The notes: a model not told the origin generated them from the letters alone. A DNA stretch of 64,000 bases from Streptacidiphilus jeojiense (GCF_000719095.1 NZ_JOEH01000017.1:106332-170331), one strand, 5' to 3'. Counted from the first letter of the stretch, positions 41,042 to 50,442 are shown. Made by a program: numbers and translations.

Positions 41042-41974
41042 ATGTCCGTCCTCACCTATCCAGAAGCGATCGGCGTCGGCCTGCTCCAGGGCGTCACGGA
41101 GCTCTTCCCGGTCTCCAGTCTCGGCCACAGCATCCTGGTGCCCGCCCTGATCGGCGGCTCCTGGAAGCGCGACCTCAATGTCGCCGCCGCCGACTCCCCG
41201 TACCTCAACGTGCTGATCGGTCTGCACCTGGCCACCGCGCTGGCGCTGGTGGTGTTCTTCTGGCGGGACTGGGTCCGGGTGATCTCCGGCTTCGTCAGCT
41301 CGATCCGCGAGCGGCGGATCGAGACCGTGGACCAGAAGCTGGCCTGGCTGCTGATCGTGGCGACCATCCCGGTCGGCATCGCCGGACTCGCGCTCGACAA
41401 GGTGTTCCGCGAGCACCTGGGCAAGCCGATCCCGGCGGCGATCTTCCTGACCCTCAACGGTCTGGTGCTGTTCATCGCCGAGCGGCTCAAGCGCGGCGGG
41501 ACCGGACGGCGCAGGGCCGGCGACCCGGCCCCGGTCGAGGCGGGCCCGGACGCCGAGGAGGTGGACCCCGACGTCCTCTCCGACCGCAGGATCACCAAGC
41601 TGCGCTGGGGCTCGGCGCTGATCGTCGGCGGCGCCCAGATCCTGGCGCTGCTGCCGGGCATCAGCCGTTCCGGGGTGACCATAAGTGCCGGCATCTTCAA
41701 GGGCCTGCGGCACGAGGACTCGGCCCGCTTCGCCTTCCTGCTGGCGACCCCGGTGATCGGGGCGGCCGCGCTGCTCAAGGTTCCCTCACTGATGGGTCAC
41801 CAGGGCGACGGCATCCGCGGTCAGGTGCTGGCCGGAGCGGTGGCGGCGTTCGTCGCCGGGTACGTCGCGGTGCGCTTCCTGACCAAGTACTTCGAGACCC
41901 GGACGCTGACGCCGTTCGCGATCTACTGCACGGTCGCCGGACTCGGCAGCCTCGCCTACCTCACCCTCGGCTGA
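41042..41974 (+). CDS. uppP: Undecaprenyl-diphosphatase UppP
   Basis: 310 residues, integral membrane. Both catalytic signatures are present: LLQGVTELFPVSSLGH near the N-terminus and LPGISRSGVTISAG in the second half. It removes a phosphate from undecaprenyl diphosphate, recycling the lipid carrier for peptidoglycan and wall polymers; loss or overproduction affects bacitracin sensitivity. The central loop (about 150-185) is charged and longer than in the E. coli protein. Stand-alone gene. Confidence 0.95.
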   Translation: MSVLTYPEAIGVGLLQGVTELFPVSSLGHSILVPALIGGSWKRDLNVAAADSPYLNVLIGLHLATALALVVFFWRDWVRVISGFVSSIRERRIETVDQKLAWLLIVATIPVGIAGLALDKVFREHLGKPIPAAIFLTLNGLVLFIAERLKRGGTGRRRAGDPAPVEAGPDAEEVDPDVLSDRRITKLRWGSALIVGGAQILALLPGISRSGVTISAGIFKGLRHEDSARFAFLLATPVIGAAALLKVPSLMGHQGDGIRGQVLAGAVAAFVAGYVAVRFLTKYFETRTLTPFAIYCTVAGLGSLAYLTLG

Positions 41975-42127
41975 GCCCTGCGCAGGCCCGTTCGGGGGAG
42001 TCCCTCGTACGGGTGATCGAGGCACTCCCTCCGCGTTGCTGCACCCGGGAAGCTCCGTTGCTCTGATCCCATGATCGTGGAGATCCTCCACCGGCGACGG
42101 TGGGGGTGGAGCGAGGGAGGGAGTGCC

Positions 42128-42739
42128 GTGCGCGGGTTTCGGCGACGGGTTGCCGTGATCGCCGGTGCGCTGGGAGCCCTGCTGCTGCTCGGTGGCTGCA
42201 TGACGGTGTCCGGGCAGGCGCCCGGCCACCGCGGGGCGCCGGGCGACGCCGCCGCCCCCGGAGCCGCCCACGGCGCGGGCCAGGTGGGTTACGCCCATCC
42301 GTTCGTCCCGCTGCCCTCGGTGAGCCTCGCCCCGGTTCCGGACAGCTACGACCCCTCGGCGGACGCCAACGCCGCGGTGGCCGCGGCCGTCGCGGCGTCC
42401 GGGGCGGACGGCCGACCGGTGCTGCTCGACTTCGGCTCCTCCTGGTGCGAGGACTGCCAGGCGCTGTCCGCGCTGGTGGACACCCCCGGGGTGAACCGCA
42501 TCCTGGCCCGCAACTACCACCTGGTGACCGTGGACGTCGGGCACTACGACCTGAACACCCAACTGGCGGCCCGCTACGTCTCGTTGGCGCAGAGCGGGAT
42601 CCCCGCCCTGGTGCTGCTCGGCCCGGACGGCACCAAGCGGGACACCGGCGACCCGTCGGCGTTCGCCAATGCGCGCGACCTGGACGCCGACGGCTTCGCC
42701 GGAACCCTGGTCGACTGGCTCTACCTGCCGTCCCGGTGA
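42128..42739 (+). CDS. Thioredoxin-like lipoprotein
   Basis: 203 residues. A lipobox (LLGGC, Cys 24), a Gly/Pro/Ala linker, then a thioredoxin fold with SSWCEDCQAL (Cys 107 and Cys 110). A cis-Pro region follows (GIPALVLLGPDG). It should act as a thiol-disulfide oxidoreductase on the outer face of the membrane. GTG at 42128 has a GGGAGGGAG ribosome-binding site 4 bases upstream. Monocistronic by position. Confidence 0.87.
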   Translation: MRGFRRRVAVIAGALGALLLLGGCMTVSGQAPGHRGAPGDAAAPGAAHGAGQVGYAHPFVPLPSVSLAPVPDSYDPSADANAAVAAAVAASGADGRPVLLDFGSSWCEDCQALSALVDTPGVNRILARNYHLVTVDVGHYDLNTQLAARYVSLAQSGIPALVLLGPDGTKRDTGDPSAFANARDLDADGFAGTLVDWLYLPSR

Positions 42740-42944
42740 GCACCGGGGCTGCGGGGAAGCTGCCGGGAAGCCGCAGGGAAGGTGAGAAGAGTCGGGCTGA
42801 TGCATACTCAGGAACAGTCACTGCGGGGCAGAACCGGACAAAACTCGACTCCGCTCCGTGAGCACTCAACTGCACCCCCTGGATTGCTTGGCATCAACCG
42901 TCACTAGGATTACCGTTCAATAACGCAGTGCGAAGGTCTGCCGT

Positions 42945-43108
42945 TGCTCGGACGGCATCGCACGCGATCGCCTAATCCTGTCTGGAACCGGGGAACCATT
43001 CGGTACTGAGGTTCAGTACCCCGGGGTGAATCGGCCGCACCTGGCCGTAGGAGACCTTCCTCTCCGAACCCGTCAGCTAACCCGGTCGGCGAGATGGAAG
43101 GAAAGGAG
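42945..43108 (+). promoter_or_regulatory. c-di-AMP (ydaO/yuaA-type) riboswitch
   Basis: The conserved elements appear in order: a GC stem near 42953-42990, AATCCTGTC (about 42974-42982), GGAACCGGGGAACCA (42983 onward), GGGGTGAATCGG (43023-43034), a GAGACCTTCC stem, CCGAACCCGTCAGCTAACCCGG (about 43064-43085, here in parts) and GGCGAGATGGAAGGA at the end. This matches ydaO leaders that precede wall-hydrolase genes in streptomycetes. In the known class c-di-AMP binding turns expression off. Confidence 0.92.
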
Positions 43109-43118
43109 CACGCCGAAC

Positions 43119-44069
43119 GTGGCGTCGAACTCGCCCACCTGGGCACCCGTGGCACCCGTGCAGCCGATCCCGCCGCAGCGGACCGCCCCCTCGGCGGTGC
43201 TGGGCTTCGCGGCCATGGCCGCGGTCGGTGCCACCGGAGCCGTCGCGCTCGCGGCCCCCTCCGCATCGGCGGCCGTACGCGAGACCGGGGGCAGCACCCT
43301 GGTCGCCCAGGAGCAGGCCCACGGCACCACGGCGACCCTCACCAGGCCCGCGGCCGACCCGGGTACGGCCCTGGCCGACCGGATCCGCACCCAGGCCGCG
43401 CAGCAGCGGGCGACCGCCGAGGACACGGCCCGGCGCCAGGCGGCGGCCGAGGCCGCGGCGCGCCAGGCTGCGGCCAGGGAGGCGGCGGCCCGCGAGACGG
43501 CGGCGCAGGAAGCTGCCGAACAGGCCCGTGCGGCCGAGCTGGCCGCCCAGCAGGCCGCGGCCCAGGCAACGGCGGCGGCCCGGCAGGCAGTTGCGACGCA
43601 GGCGGCAGCGGCGCAGAACGTGGCCGCACAGACCGTGACGGCGCAGCAGACCACGGCTCGGGCCGGGGTCGGCGCCCTGGTCGCCCCGATCGCCTCGGCG
43701 GTCGCCGGATCCGGCTTCGGCCAGTCCGACTCGCTCTGGTCCCAGCTGCACACCGGACAGGACTTCACCGCCCCGACCGGCACCCCGGTGGTCGCGGTCG
43801 GCGGCGGCACCATCACCTCGGCCGGCTGGGCCGGGGCGTACGGCTACCGCGTGGTGGAGACGCTGGCCGACGGCACCGAGGTCTGGTACTGCCACCTCTC
43901 GGTGATCGGCGTCGGCTCCGGCACGGTGACGGCCGGTCAGCCCATCGGCCGGGTCGGCGCGACCGGCAGCAACGTCAACGCCCCGCACCTGCACCTGGAG
44001 GTGCGTCCGAGCGGCGGCGAGCCGGTCGACCCGGCGGCCTGGCTGTCCCAGCACGGCCTGGCGCTCTGA
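43119..44069 (+). CDS. Secreted M23-family peptidase under c-di-AMP riboswitch control
   Basis: 316 residues. A signal/hydrophobic segment (about 26-52), a long Ala/Arg/Gln/Glu helical region (about 85-190) likely to form a coiled coil, then an M23 (LytM) domain with HTGQDF (Zn ligands His and Asp) and the second H-x-H in PHLHLEV. It should cleave peptidoglycan cross-links during growth or spore germination. GTG at 43119 follows GGAG by 10 bases. The riboswitch ends just before the start, so control could be at transcription or initiation. Confidence 0.92.
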   Translation: MASNSPTWAPVAPVQPIPPQRTAPSAVLGFAAMAAVGATGAVALAAPSASAAVRETGGSTLVAQEQAHGTTATLTRPAADPGTALADRIRTQAAQQRATAEDTARRQAAAEAAARQAAAREAAARETAAQEAAEQARAAELAAQQAAAQATAAARQAVATQAAAAQNVAAQTVTAQQTTARAGVGALVAPIASAVAGSGFGQSDSLWSQLHTGQDFTAPTGTPVVAVGGGTITSAGWAGAYGYRVVETLADGTEVWYCHLSVIGVGSGTVTAGQPIGRVGATGSNVNAPHLHLEVRPSGGEPVDPAAWLSQHGLAL

Positions 44070-44125
44070 GGGTCCCGGCACTGCCGCTGGTCCGACGCGT
44101 GATCCCGAGCGGCACCCCCTGAACT

Positions 44126-44166
44126 CCGACGGTCCCGGTGACACCCCCCGACACTGGGACCGTCGG
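44126..44166 (+). terminator. Terminator after the M23 gene
   Basis: A 15-bp stem (44126-44140 with 44152-44166, one G-T pair), 56 bases after the stop codon. Confidence 0.82.
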
Positions 44167-44219
44167 CCTGTCCGGCCCCGGCCCCGACTCCGAGTCCGAC
44201 CGCTGCCGCCGGCGACCCG

Positions 44220-44522
44220 TCAGGCGCGTCGGTCCACGGCCGCCCAGGAGGCCAGCGCGACGCCGGAGGACACGGCGGCCACCGACGGCCAGGCGCCCAG
44301 CTTCTTCGCCAGCGGGTGCGAGCCCGCGAACGCGGCGATGTACAGGCCGCTCAGCGCCACCGCGGTGGCCGGGCCGGCCGTCCGCTTCCACTGCGTCGCC
44401 GCGACCGCGCCGGCCGCGAGCAGGGCCACCCCGCCCAGCTCCCGCCGCTTGGTCGCCCGGGCGATCCCGTAACCGCCGACGAGCCCGCCCGCCGCGACCA
44501 GGGACGAGGGAATGCGTGCCAT
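44220..44522 (-). CDS. Small membrane protein of unknown function
   Basis: 100 residues with about three short helices (LVAAGGLVGGYGIARA, GGVALLAAGAVAATQW, AVALSGLYIAAFAGS) rich in Ala and Gly. ATG at 44522 has GGAAGG 10 bases upstream. No family recognised. Confidence 0.72.
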   Translation of the reverse strand: MARIPSSLVAAGGLVGGYGIARATKRRELGGVALLAAGAVAATQWKRTAGPATAVALSGLYIAAFAGSHPLAKKLGAWPSVAAVSSGVALASWAAVDRRA

Positions 44523-44615
44523 CTCCGTACGACCTTCCTGAGATCCGAACGCCGGAACCACTGCTGCTCCGACCCTAACCCGGGCCCGGTGGCGCGCCCG
44601 GGCCGGGCCGGGGGC

Positions 44616-46301
44616 TCAGTTGGTCCTGGTGTTCCGCAGGTGCAGGCCCATGTAGCCGATGTAGATCTTCCCGGTCCCCGAGCAGTCGTCGAAGTAGTGC
44701 AGCCGGGGCGCGGTACCGCCACCGCCTATCCGCAGGTGGGCGCCCATGAAGACCTTGCCGGCCGGGTTGACCTCGACCGGGACCGGGAGCTCGCGCTCGC
44801 CCTTCCACTTGGTGTTGGTGCGCACCGTGCGCGACTCGTCGCGGATCACCTTGCGCGGCGGGAAGACATGGCAGTCGACCGGGGTGTTCTCGCACCAGCG
44901 GCGGAAGTCGCCGCCGGACTCGCCGTGCACCGCCGCCTCGGCGTAGTCCTGCAGCGCGAGCAGCGCGTCCCAGGCCATCCTGACCCAGGTGGGGTGGTCG
45001 GTCTGGTCGTCCAGCTCGCGGGTCAGCCGGGGGTCGCCGGTGAAGGAGAGCAGCGGGAACTCGTCGATCCGCTCGACCAGCTCGGCGAAGGAGACCGGGT
45101 CGACCCGGGTGGTGGCCGGCTCGGCGCGGTTCGCGCCCTCGCCGCCGTCCGCCTCGGCCAGCCGCCCGCGCAGCGACCTGACCTGGGTGCGGGCCTCGCG
45201 CAGCTCGCTGTACTGCTCGTCGTACTCGGCGGCCAGCTGCGACTCGCGCTCCTCGGCGTCGCGCAGCCAGCGGCGCACCTCCTGGAGCTCCTCGGCGCGG
45301 GCCCGCTCCTCGTGGACCTCCTCCTCGTGGTGGTCCACCAGCAGGCTGCCGGGCTGGACGCCGTCGATCGCGGCGATGTCCGCGCTCTCCTCGGACCAGG
45401 GGGCCGACCCGCCGCGCAGGTTCTGGGCCCGCAGCGGCGGCAGCCCGGCCAGGGCCTCCGGCAGCGGGGACTGCACCGCGAGCCGGCGCGGCAGCCAGGC
45501 CAGCAGGCCGGAGGCGCGGCGCAGGTCGGTGTCCAGGGTGTGCCGGCCCATCACCCGGTGCCGCTGGGCCTCGGGCGCCCAGGCCGGGTCCAGGCCGGGG
45601 AGGTAGGTGCGCACCGCGCCGCCGTACACCCGGTGGTGCTCCAGGGCCCGGTTGAAGTCCCGCTCGGCACCGGGGGCCAGCGCGTAGAGCACGGCGAGGC
45701 CGGCGCAGCCGCGCAGCAGCGGGTCCACGGTCTCGGCCAGCCAGTCGTCGAAGTCCGTGCGCGGGGGAGTGCTGGCGACCACGATCGGCATCCGGCGGTC
45801 CGGGTCGCAGAGCTCGTCCAGCACCTCGTCGACGTCGCCGCGTTCGATGACGGTGGGCATGCCGTGCACCCGGGCCGCGCCCTGGTGCTCGCCCTCGGCC
45901 GCGCCGAGCACGTCGAGCAGGCCTCGGGCCAGGGCGGGGACCGGGGCCTTGGTCGCCGAGGCGCCGCGTACCGGCAGCTGTTCGGCGTCCAGGCGCACCC
46001 AGGTGCCGCCGGTGGGAGGGGTGCTGATCGTCAGTGAGGTCTGCCAGATTCCCTGGGGCGTGAACTCGCGTAGTCGCCAGCGCGCGACCGACTCCTTGGC
46101 GCCGCTGGCGCCTCTGACCCGGTCCTTCAGGGCGCAGTCGAGCACGGCCTGCGCCCCGACCCGGTGGCGGCCGTCCTCGGCGCCGGGGTCCTCATAGTGC
46201 TGGGCCTTCAGCCAGTGTCTGACCTGCTGTCCCGCGAGGGTGACCGTGTCGCGGTGGCTGTGGCCACTGGTCACGGCCATGCGGTAGATGCCATCTGTCA
46301 T
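44616..46301 (-). CDS. Multi-domain protein of unknown function, conflict-system-like
   Basis: 561 residues, cytoplasmic. Residues 1-110 form an alpha/beta domain (YRMAVTSGHSHRDTV...). About 120-250 has IVVASTPPRTDFDDWL, GCAGLAVLYALAPGAE and GAVRTYLPGLDP, resembling a degenerate nuclease- or receptor-type fold. About 320-385 is a strongly charged coiled coil. The last 130 residues contain DCHVFPPRKVIRDESR and MGAHLRIGGGGTAPRLHYFDD then GKIYIGYMGLHL. This last domain recurs, as I recall, at the ends of unrelated multidomain bacterial proteins suspected in defence. AGGAGG precedes the ATG at 46301. Role unknown; no partner gene is obvious. Confidence 0.72.
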   Translation of the reverse strand: MTDGIYRMAVTSGHSHRDTVTLAGQQVRHWLKAQHYEDPGAEDGRHRVGAQAVLDCALKDRVRGASGAKESVARWRLREFTPQGIWQTSLTISTPPTGGTWVRLDAEQLPVRGASATKAPVPALARGLLDVLGAAEGEHQGAARVHGMPTVIERGDVDEVLDELCDPDRRMPIVVASTPPRTDFDDWLAETVDPLLRGCAGLAVLYALAPGAERDFNRALEHHRVYGGAVRTYLPGLDPAWAPEAQRHRVMGRHTLDTDLRRASGLLAWLPRRLAVQSPLPEALAGLPPLRAQNLRGGSAPWSEESADIAAIDGVQPGSLLVDHHEEEVHEERARAEELQEVRRWLRDAEERESQLAAEYDEQYSELREARTQVRSLRGRLAEADGGEGANRAEPATTRVDPVSFAELVERIDEFPLLSFTGDPRLTRELDDQTDHPTWVRMAWDALLALQDYAEAAVHGESGGDFRRWCENTPVDCHVFPPRKVIRDESRTVRTNTKWKGERELPVPVEVNPAGKVFMGAHLRIGGGGTAPRLHYFDDCSGTGKIYIGYMGLHLRNTRTN

Positions 46302-46457
46302 CCGCGGGCCTCCTGACGCTGTGTCGGCGTCTCCGCACGCTGCATGCGGGGTCAGAAGGTCCAACGCGGGAGGGACCCCCGATGGTTCCGGTGCGATCAG
46401 CCAAGGGCGTGAACGAATGGTGCGCGCGCCGTGTGTGCGCGCCGGTGGACGGCAGGG

Positions 46458-48230
46458 TCAGCCGGGGGGCTCCACGGTGGTGGGGGCATCGGTGACCTGC
46501 GCGGACTGCGGTTGCGGGGTCGGCTGCGGTTGCTGCTGGGCCGGGGGCTGGGCCTGGGGGTAGGGCTGCGGGTACGGCTGGGGATACGGCTGCGGGTAGG
46601 GGCGCGGCTGCGGGTAGCCGTAGCCGTAGGCCGGGGGCTGCGGCCAGGGCTGCGGCTGCGCCGGCCCTGGGTAGCCGTAGCCGGCGCCCGGTACGTGCGG
46701 CGCGTACCCGCCGTAGCCGGGGCCCGGCTGGGCCGGCAGGTAGGCGGCCGGCGCCGGGGCCGCCGCGTAGCCGGGCGCGGGGTAGCCGCCGGGCGCGCCG
46801 AACGCGCGCGGCACCCCGAACACCCCGGGGGGCATCCCCGGCGCACCCGGGAACCCGCCGAAGCCCCTGGCCTGCGGATTGCGGCGGTACCACTCCTGCG
46901 CGCCGACCCGGGTGAATATCTCCGCGACCCGCTCCCTGCGCTCCCACAGGTGGTGCAGCAGCTCCTGCTCGCGCTCCACGAAGTCCGGCCCGGCCAGCCC
47001 GCGCTCGGCGCGCTGCCGCAGGAACGCCAGCGCCGTGGCGAAGCCCACGTACTCCCGCATCGCCTTGTCGCCGACCGGACCCTGGGTGAACTTCGCCAGC
47101 TCCCGGGCCTGCTTCCGGGTCCGCATCGTCGACAGCACCAGCGGCACCTGCTGCGCGATCCAGCCCGCCGCCGCGTACACCGGCAGCTGCCGCTCCAGCG
47201 CCCGCAGTTCGTTCCGGCGCGACCACACCACCAGCCAGACCATCAGGCAGAACACCGGCACCATGAACAGGAAGTACACGCCGATGAAGCCCAGCGGGCC
47301 CAGCACCGAGGAGCCGTTCCAGGTCCCGTGCATGAACATCGCGCAGACCCAGCCGCCGATCGGCGCCGACACCTTCGCCCAGCGCTTGCGGGACACCGCG
47401 GCCAGCCCGAAGCCCACCCCGGTCATCGAGGTGAACAGCGGGTGCGCGAACGGCGACATCACCTCGCGCAGGATGAAGGTGACCACGGTCTGGGCGAAGC
47501 CGGCGCCGTCCTTGTCGCCGTCCAGCACCGAGCGTCCGATGTAGAGGATGTTCTCGGTGAAGGCGAAGCCGGTCGCGGTGAACCCCGCGTAGACCACGCC
47601 GTCGACGATGCCGCCGAAGTCGCGGCGGCGGAACAGGAACAGCAGCAGGATCGCGGAGCCCTTGGCCGACTCCTCCACCAGCGGTGCCACCAGGCTGGCG
47701 CCCAGCGTCTCGCCGCTGCCGATCTGATGACTGATCAGCAGCGAGGTCGCCCAGGTGTTGGCCAGGATGGCGACCAGCGTCGCGGCGCAGGAGCCCCAGG
47801 CGAAGCAGAACAGCAGATTGCGCAGCGGCTTGGGCTCCAGCCGGTCCAGCCAGTAGAACGCCCCCAGCACCAGCGGCACCGGCAGCACGGCCAGGCACAC
47901 CCCGATCAGCAGCCCGGAGGTGCCGGTCTGCCGCTGCACCAGGGCCAGGATGGCCACCCCGCAGAGCGCCAGCAGCACGATCAGCGCGGTGAGCCGCAGC
48001 GCCTTGCTGTCGAACGGATTGCGGCGCGCCTTGTAGCGGAAGCTGCCGGTCAGCTGGAACTGCGGCTGCCCCTCCGCCTGCGGCACCGGCGGGGTCTGCG
48101 CGGCGGCCTGGGGTTGGGCGGCCTGGGGTTGGGCGGTCGGGGGCTGCAGCACGGAGGCGGCCTCCGCGAACGGGGGCCGGGGCGCGGCTGTGTCGGCGGT
48201 CGCGGTCGGTTCCGGCTGCGGGCTGCTCAC
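46458..48230 (-). CDS. PrsW-family intramembrane metalloprotease
   Basis: 590 residues. Pro/Gln/Ala-rich cytoplasmic N-terminus, eight or so helices, and the PrsW catalytic elements: PLVEESAKGSA, FAFTENILY, HPLFTSMTG and MHGTWN. The long C-terminus (about 430-590) is Pro/Gly/Tyr-rich with repeated YPQPYPQP units. PrsW in Bacillus performs site-1 cleavage of the anti-sigma factor RsiW. This protein could act on a membrane anti-sigma factor such as RskA or the fusion at 56492, but that link is speculation. Confidence 0.9.
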   Translation of the reverse strand: MSSPQPEPTATADTAAPRPPFAEAASVLQPPTAQPQAAQPQAAAQTPPVPQAEGQPQFQLTGSFRYKARRNPFDSKALRLTALIVLLALCGVAILALVQRQTGTSGLLIGVCLAVLPVPLVLGAFYWLDRLEPKPLRNLLFCFAWGSCAATLVAILANTWATSLLISHQIGSGETLGASLVAPLVEESAKGSAILLLFLFRRRDFGGIVDGVVYAGFTATGFAFTENILYIGRSVLDGDKDGAGFAQTVVTFILREVMSPFAHPLFTSMTGVGFGLAAVSRKRWAKVSAPIGGWVCAMFMHGTWNGSSVLGPLGFIGVYFLFMVPVFCLMVWLVVWSRRNELRALERQLPVYAAAGWIAQQVPLVLSTMRTRKQARELAKFTQGPVGDKAMREYVGFATALAFLRQRAERGLAGPDFVEREQELLHHLWERRERVAEIFTRVGAQEWYRRNPQARGFGGFPGAPGMPPGVFGVPRAFGAPGGYPAPGYAAAPAPAAYLPAQPGPGYGGYAPHVPGAGYGYPGPAQPQPWPQPPAYGYGYPQPRPYPQPYPQPYPQPYPQAQPPAQQQPQPTPQPQSAQVTDAPTTVEPPG

Positions 48231-48308
48231 CGTACGACCTTAGCGGGGCGGATAAGCCTCCCGTAAGGCGTTGCCGGTACTCCCTCGGACACTCCCCCGG
48301 GCACTCCC

Positions 48309-49079
48309 TCAGCGGCGGCGGAAGACCAGATCGTGCACGACATGGCCCTTGTCCAGGCCCTGCCGCTCGAACTTCGTCACCGGGCGCCACTCGGGTCGCG
48401 GTGCGTACCCCCCGTCACTCCCGGCGTACGGGTTCTCCAGCTCGGGCGAGGCGCTCAGCACCTCCAGCATCTGCTCGGCGTACGGCTCCCAGTCGGTGGC
48501 GCAGTGCACGGTCGCACCGCTGCGCAGCCTGGACAGCGCCAGCTCCAGGAACTCGGGCTGCAGCAGCCGCCGCTTGTGGTGCCGGGCCTTGGGCCAGGGG
48601 TCGGGGAAGTAGATCCGCAGCCCGGCCAGCGAGGCCGGCGCCAGCTGGTCGCGGAGCAGGACCACCGCGTCGCCCTCGGCCAGCCGGACGTTGGCCAGGC
48701 CGTCGGACTCGATCCGGCGCAGCAGGTTCCCGTGGCCCGGGGTGTGCACGTCCACCGCGAGAATGCCGGTGCCGGGATCGGCGGCGGCCATGGTCGCGGT
48801 GGCGTCGCCCATCCCGAAGCCGATCTCCAGCAGCACCGGGAGCTCCGGATCCCCGAACAGCTCGCCCAGGTCGATCCGGCTCCTGCCGTCCACCCGGAGG
48901 CCGTAGCGCTCCCACAGCCTGGCCAGCGCCGCGCGCTGGGCGTCGCTCATCCGCCCCTTGCGCGGGTGGAAGCTGCGGATCCGCCGCTCGCGGTGCAGGT
49001 CGTCGGGGACCGGCGCACCGAGCTGGGTCGGGACGACGTCGTCGGGGAGGGCAGCGGGGGATGCGGGATGGCTGGTCAC
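48309..49079 (-). CDS. trmB: tRNA (guanine-N7-)-methyltransferase TrmB
   Basis: 256 residues. SAM-binding LLEIGFGMGDATATMA, then the TrmB signature IYFPDPWPKARHHKRRLL, and CATDWEPYAEQML. It methylates G46 in the variable loop of tRNAs. GTG at 49079 is chosen from family length; the long in-frame extension upstream is Arg/Pro-rich and not coding-like. Likely co-oriented with, but separately transcribed from, the lhgO gene upstream. Confidence 0.93.
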   Translation of the reverse strand: MTSHPASPAALPDDVVPTQLGAPVPDDLHRERRIRSFHPRKGRMSDAQRAALARLWERYGLRVDGRSRIDLGELFGDPELPVLLEIGFGMGDATATMAAADPGTGILAVDVHTPGHGNLLRRIESDGLANVRLAEGDAVVLLRDQLAPASLAGLRIYFPDPWPKARHHKRRLLQPEFLELALSRLRSGATVHCATDWEPYAEQMLEVLSASPELENPYAGSDGGYAPRPEWRPVTKFERQGLDKGHVVHDLVFRRR

Positions 49080-49146
49080 AGTGGGGTCCAGTCTAACGGC
49101 GCGGCCATCGGGCCCGGCCGGCGTTCGACCGGCGGTCGACCGGCGC

Positions 49147-50364
49147 TCAGCCGGCCAGCTGCGCCAGCGCCCGGCCGGCGATCTCGCGGCCGATCGGGAG
49201 CGAGGCGGTGGCCGCGGGGGAGGGCGCGTTGAGCACATGGACGGTGCGCGGGGCCTCGGCGAAGGCGAAGTCGTCGAGCAGGGTGCCGTCGCGGCCGACC
49301 GCCTGGGCGCGCACCCCGGCCGGGGCCGGGATCAGGTCGGCGCCGGCGATGGCCGGGAGCAGCCGCTGGACGTCCCGGGTGAAGGCGCGGTGCGACAGCG
49401 AGCGCCGTACCTCCACCGCCTCGGCCCGCCAGTGCTTGGCGGCCAGCCGCCAGGCACCGGGCCAGGCCAGCGTCCCGGCGAACTCGCGCGGACTGACCCG
49501 GCTCCAGCTGTAGCCCTCCCTGGCCGTGGCCGGCACCGCGTTGGGGCCGACATGCACGCCGCCGTGCAGGTCGCGGGTGAGGTGGACGCCGAGGAAGGGG
49601 AAGGCCGGGTCGGGGACCGGGTACACCAGTCCGTGCACCAGCTGCGCGGCCCGGTCGGACAGCTCGAAGTACTCGCCGCGGAACGGGATGATCCGCACCC
49701 CGGGCTCGTCCCCGGCCATCCTGGCGATCCGGTCGCTGTGCAGCCCGGCGCAGTTGACCAGCACCCGGGCCCGCACCTCGGCGAGGGTGGTGCCGACGGT
49801 GACCCCGTCCGCCCGGCGCGCGATCGAGACGACAGCGCCGCCGGTGCGCACCTGCGCGCCGGAGAGCTTGGCGTACGCCCGCGCGACCGCCGGGTAGTCG
49901 CAGATCCCGGTGTCCCCGATGTGCAGCGCGGCCACCCCGCTGACCTGCGGTTCGAACTCGGCGATGCCGGCCGCGCCGAGCTCGCGCACGCTGAGGCCGT
50001 GCTCGCGACCACGCTGCGCCAGCGCGTGCAGCCGGGGCAGCTCCTCGCTGCCGGTGGCGACCACGAGCTTCCCGGTGGACCGGTAGGGCAGCCCGTGCTC
50101 CCGGCAGAAGTCCGCCATCTCCCGGGCGCCCTCGACGGCGAAGCGGGCCTTGAGGCTGCCGGGCTTGTAGTAGAGGCCGCTGTGCACCACGCCGCTGTTG
50201 TGCCCGGTCTGGTGCCCGGCCACGGCGGGCTCCTTCTCCAGCACGATCACCGAGGTCCCCGGTGCGGCCAGGCTGATCGCATACGCCGTCGACAGACCGA
50301 CGATCCCGCCGCCGATCACCACCACGTCGCAGTCGTACCCACAGGTCGTGTCCACGCGGGGCAT
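49147..50364 (-). CDS. lhgO: L-2-hydroxyglutarate oxidase LhgO
   Basis: 405 residues, FAD-dependent. The dinucleotide motif VVVIGGGIVGLSTAYAI opens the protein. HQTGHNSGVVHSGLYYKPGS is the LhgO signature. VNCAGLHSD and FRGEYFEL follow. It oxidises L-2-hydroxyglutarate to 2-oxoglutarate, a metabolite-repair reaction. ATG at 50364 is used; a GTG four codons on is possible. It faces copy 2 of the dispersed palindrome. Confidence 0.92.
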   Translation of the reverse strand: MPRVDTTCGYDCDVVVIGGGIVGLSTAYAISLAAPGTSVIVLEKEPAVAGHQTGHNSGVVHSGLYYKPGSLKARFAVEGAREMADFCREHGLPYRSTGKLVVATGSEELPRLHALAQRGREHGLSVRELGAAGIAEFEPQVSGVAALHIGDTGICDYPAVARAYAKLSGAQVRTGGAVVSIARRADGVTVGTTLAEVRARVLVNCAGLHSDRIARMAGDEPGVRIIPFRGEYFELSDRAAQLVHGLVYPVPDPAFPFLGVHLTRDLHGGVHVGPNAVPATAREGYSWSRVSPREFAGTLAWPGAWRLAAKHWRAEAVEVRRSLSHRAFTRDVQRLLPAIAGADLIPAPAGVRAQAVGRDGTLLDDFAFAEAPRTVHVLNAPSPAATASLPIGREIAGRALAQLAG

Positions 50365-50442
50365 ACTCCCACGTGGGTACGACAGTGCGGGAGGGTGCGG
50401 TGGCCTCCGGGGGGATTTTCGGCTGCGGACCGTAGCTGGCTG

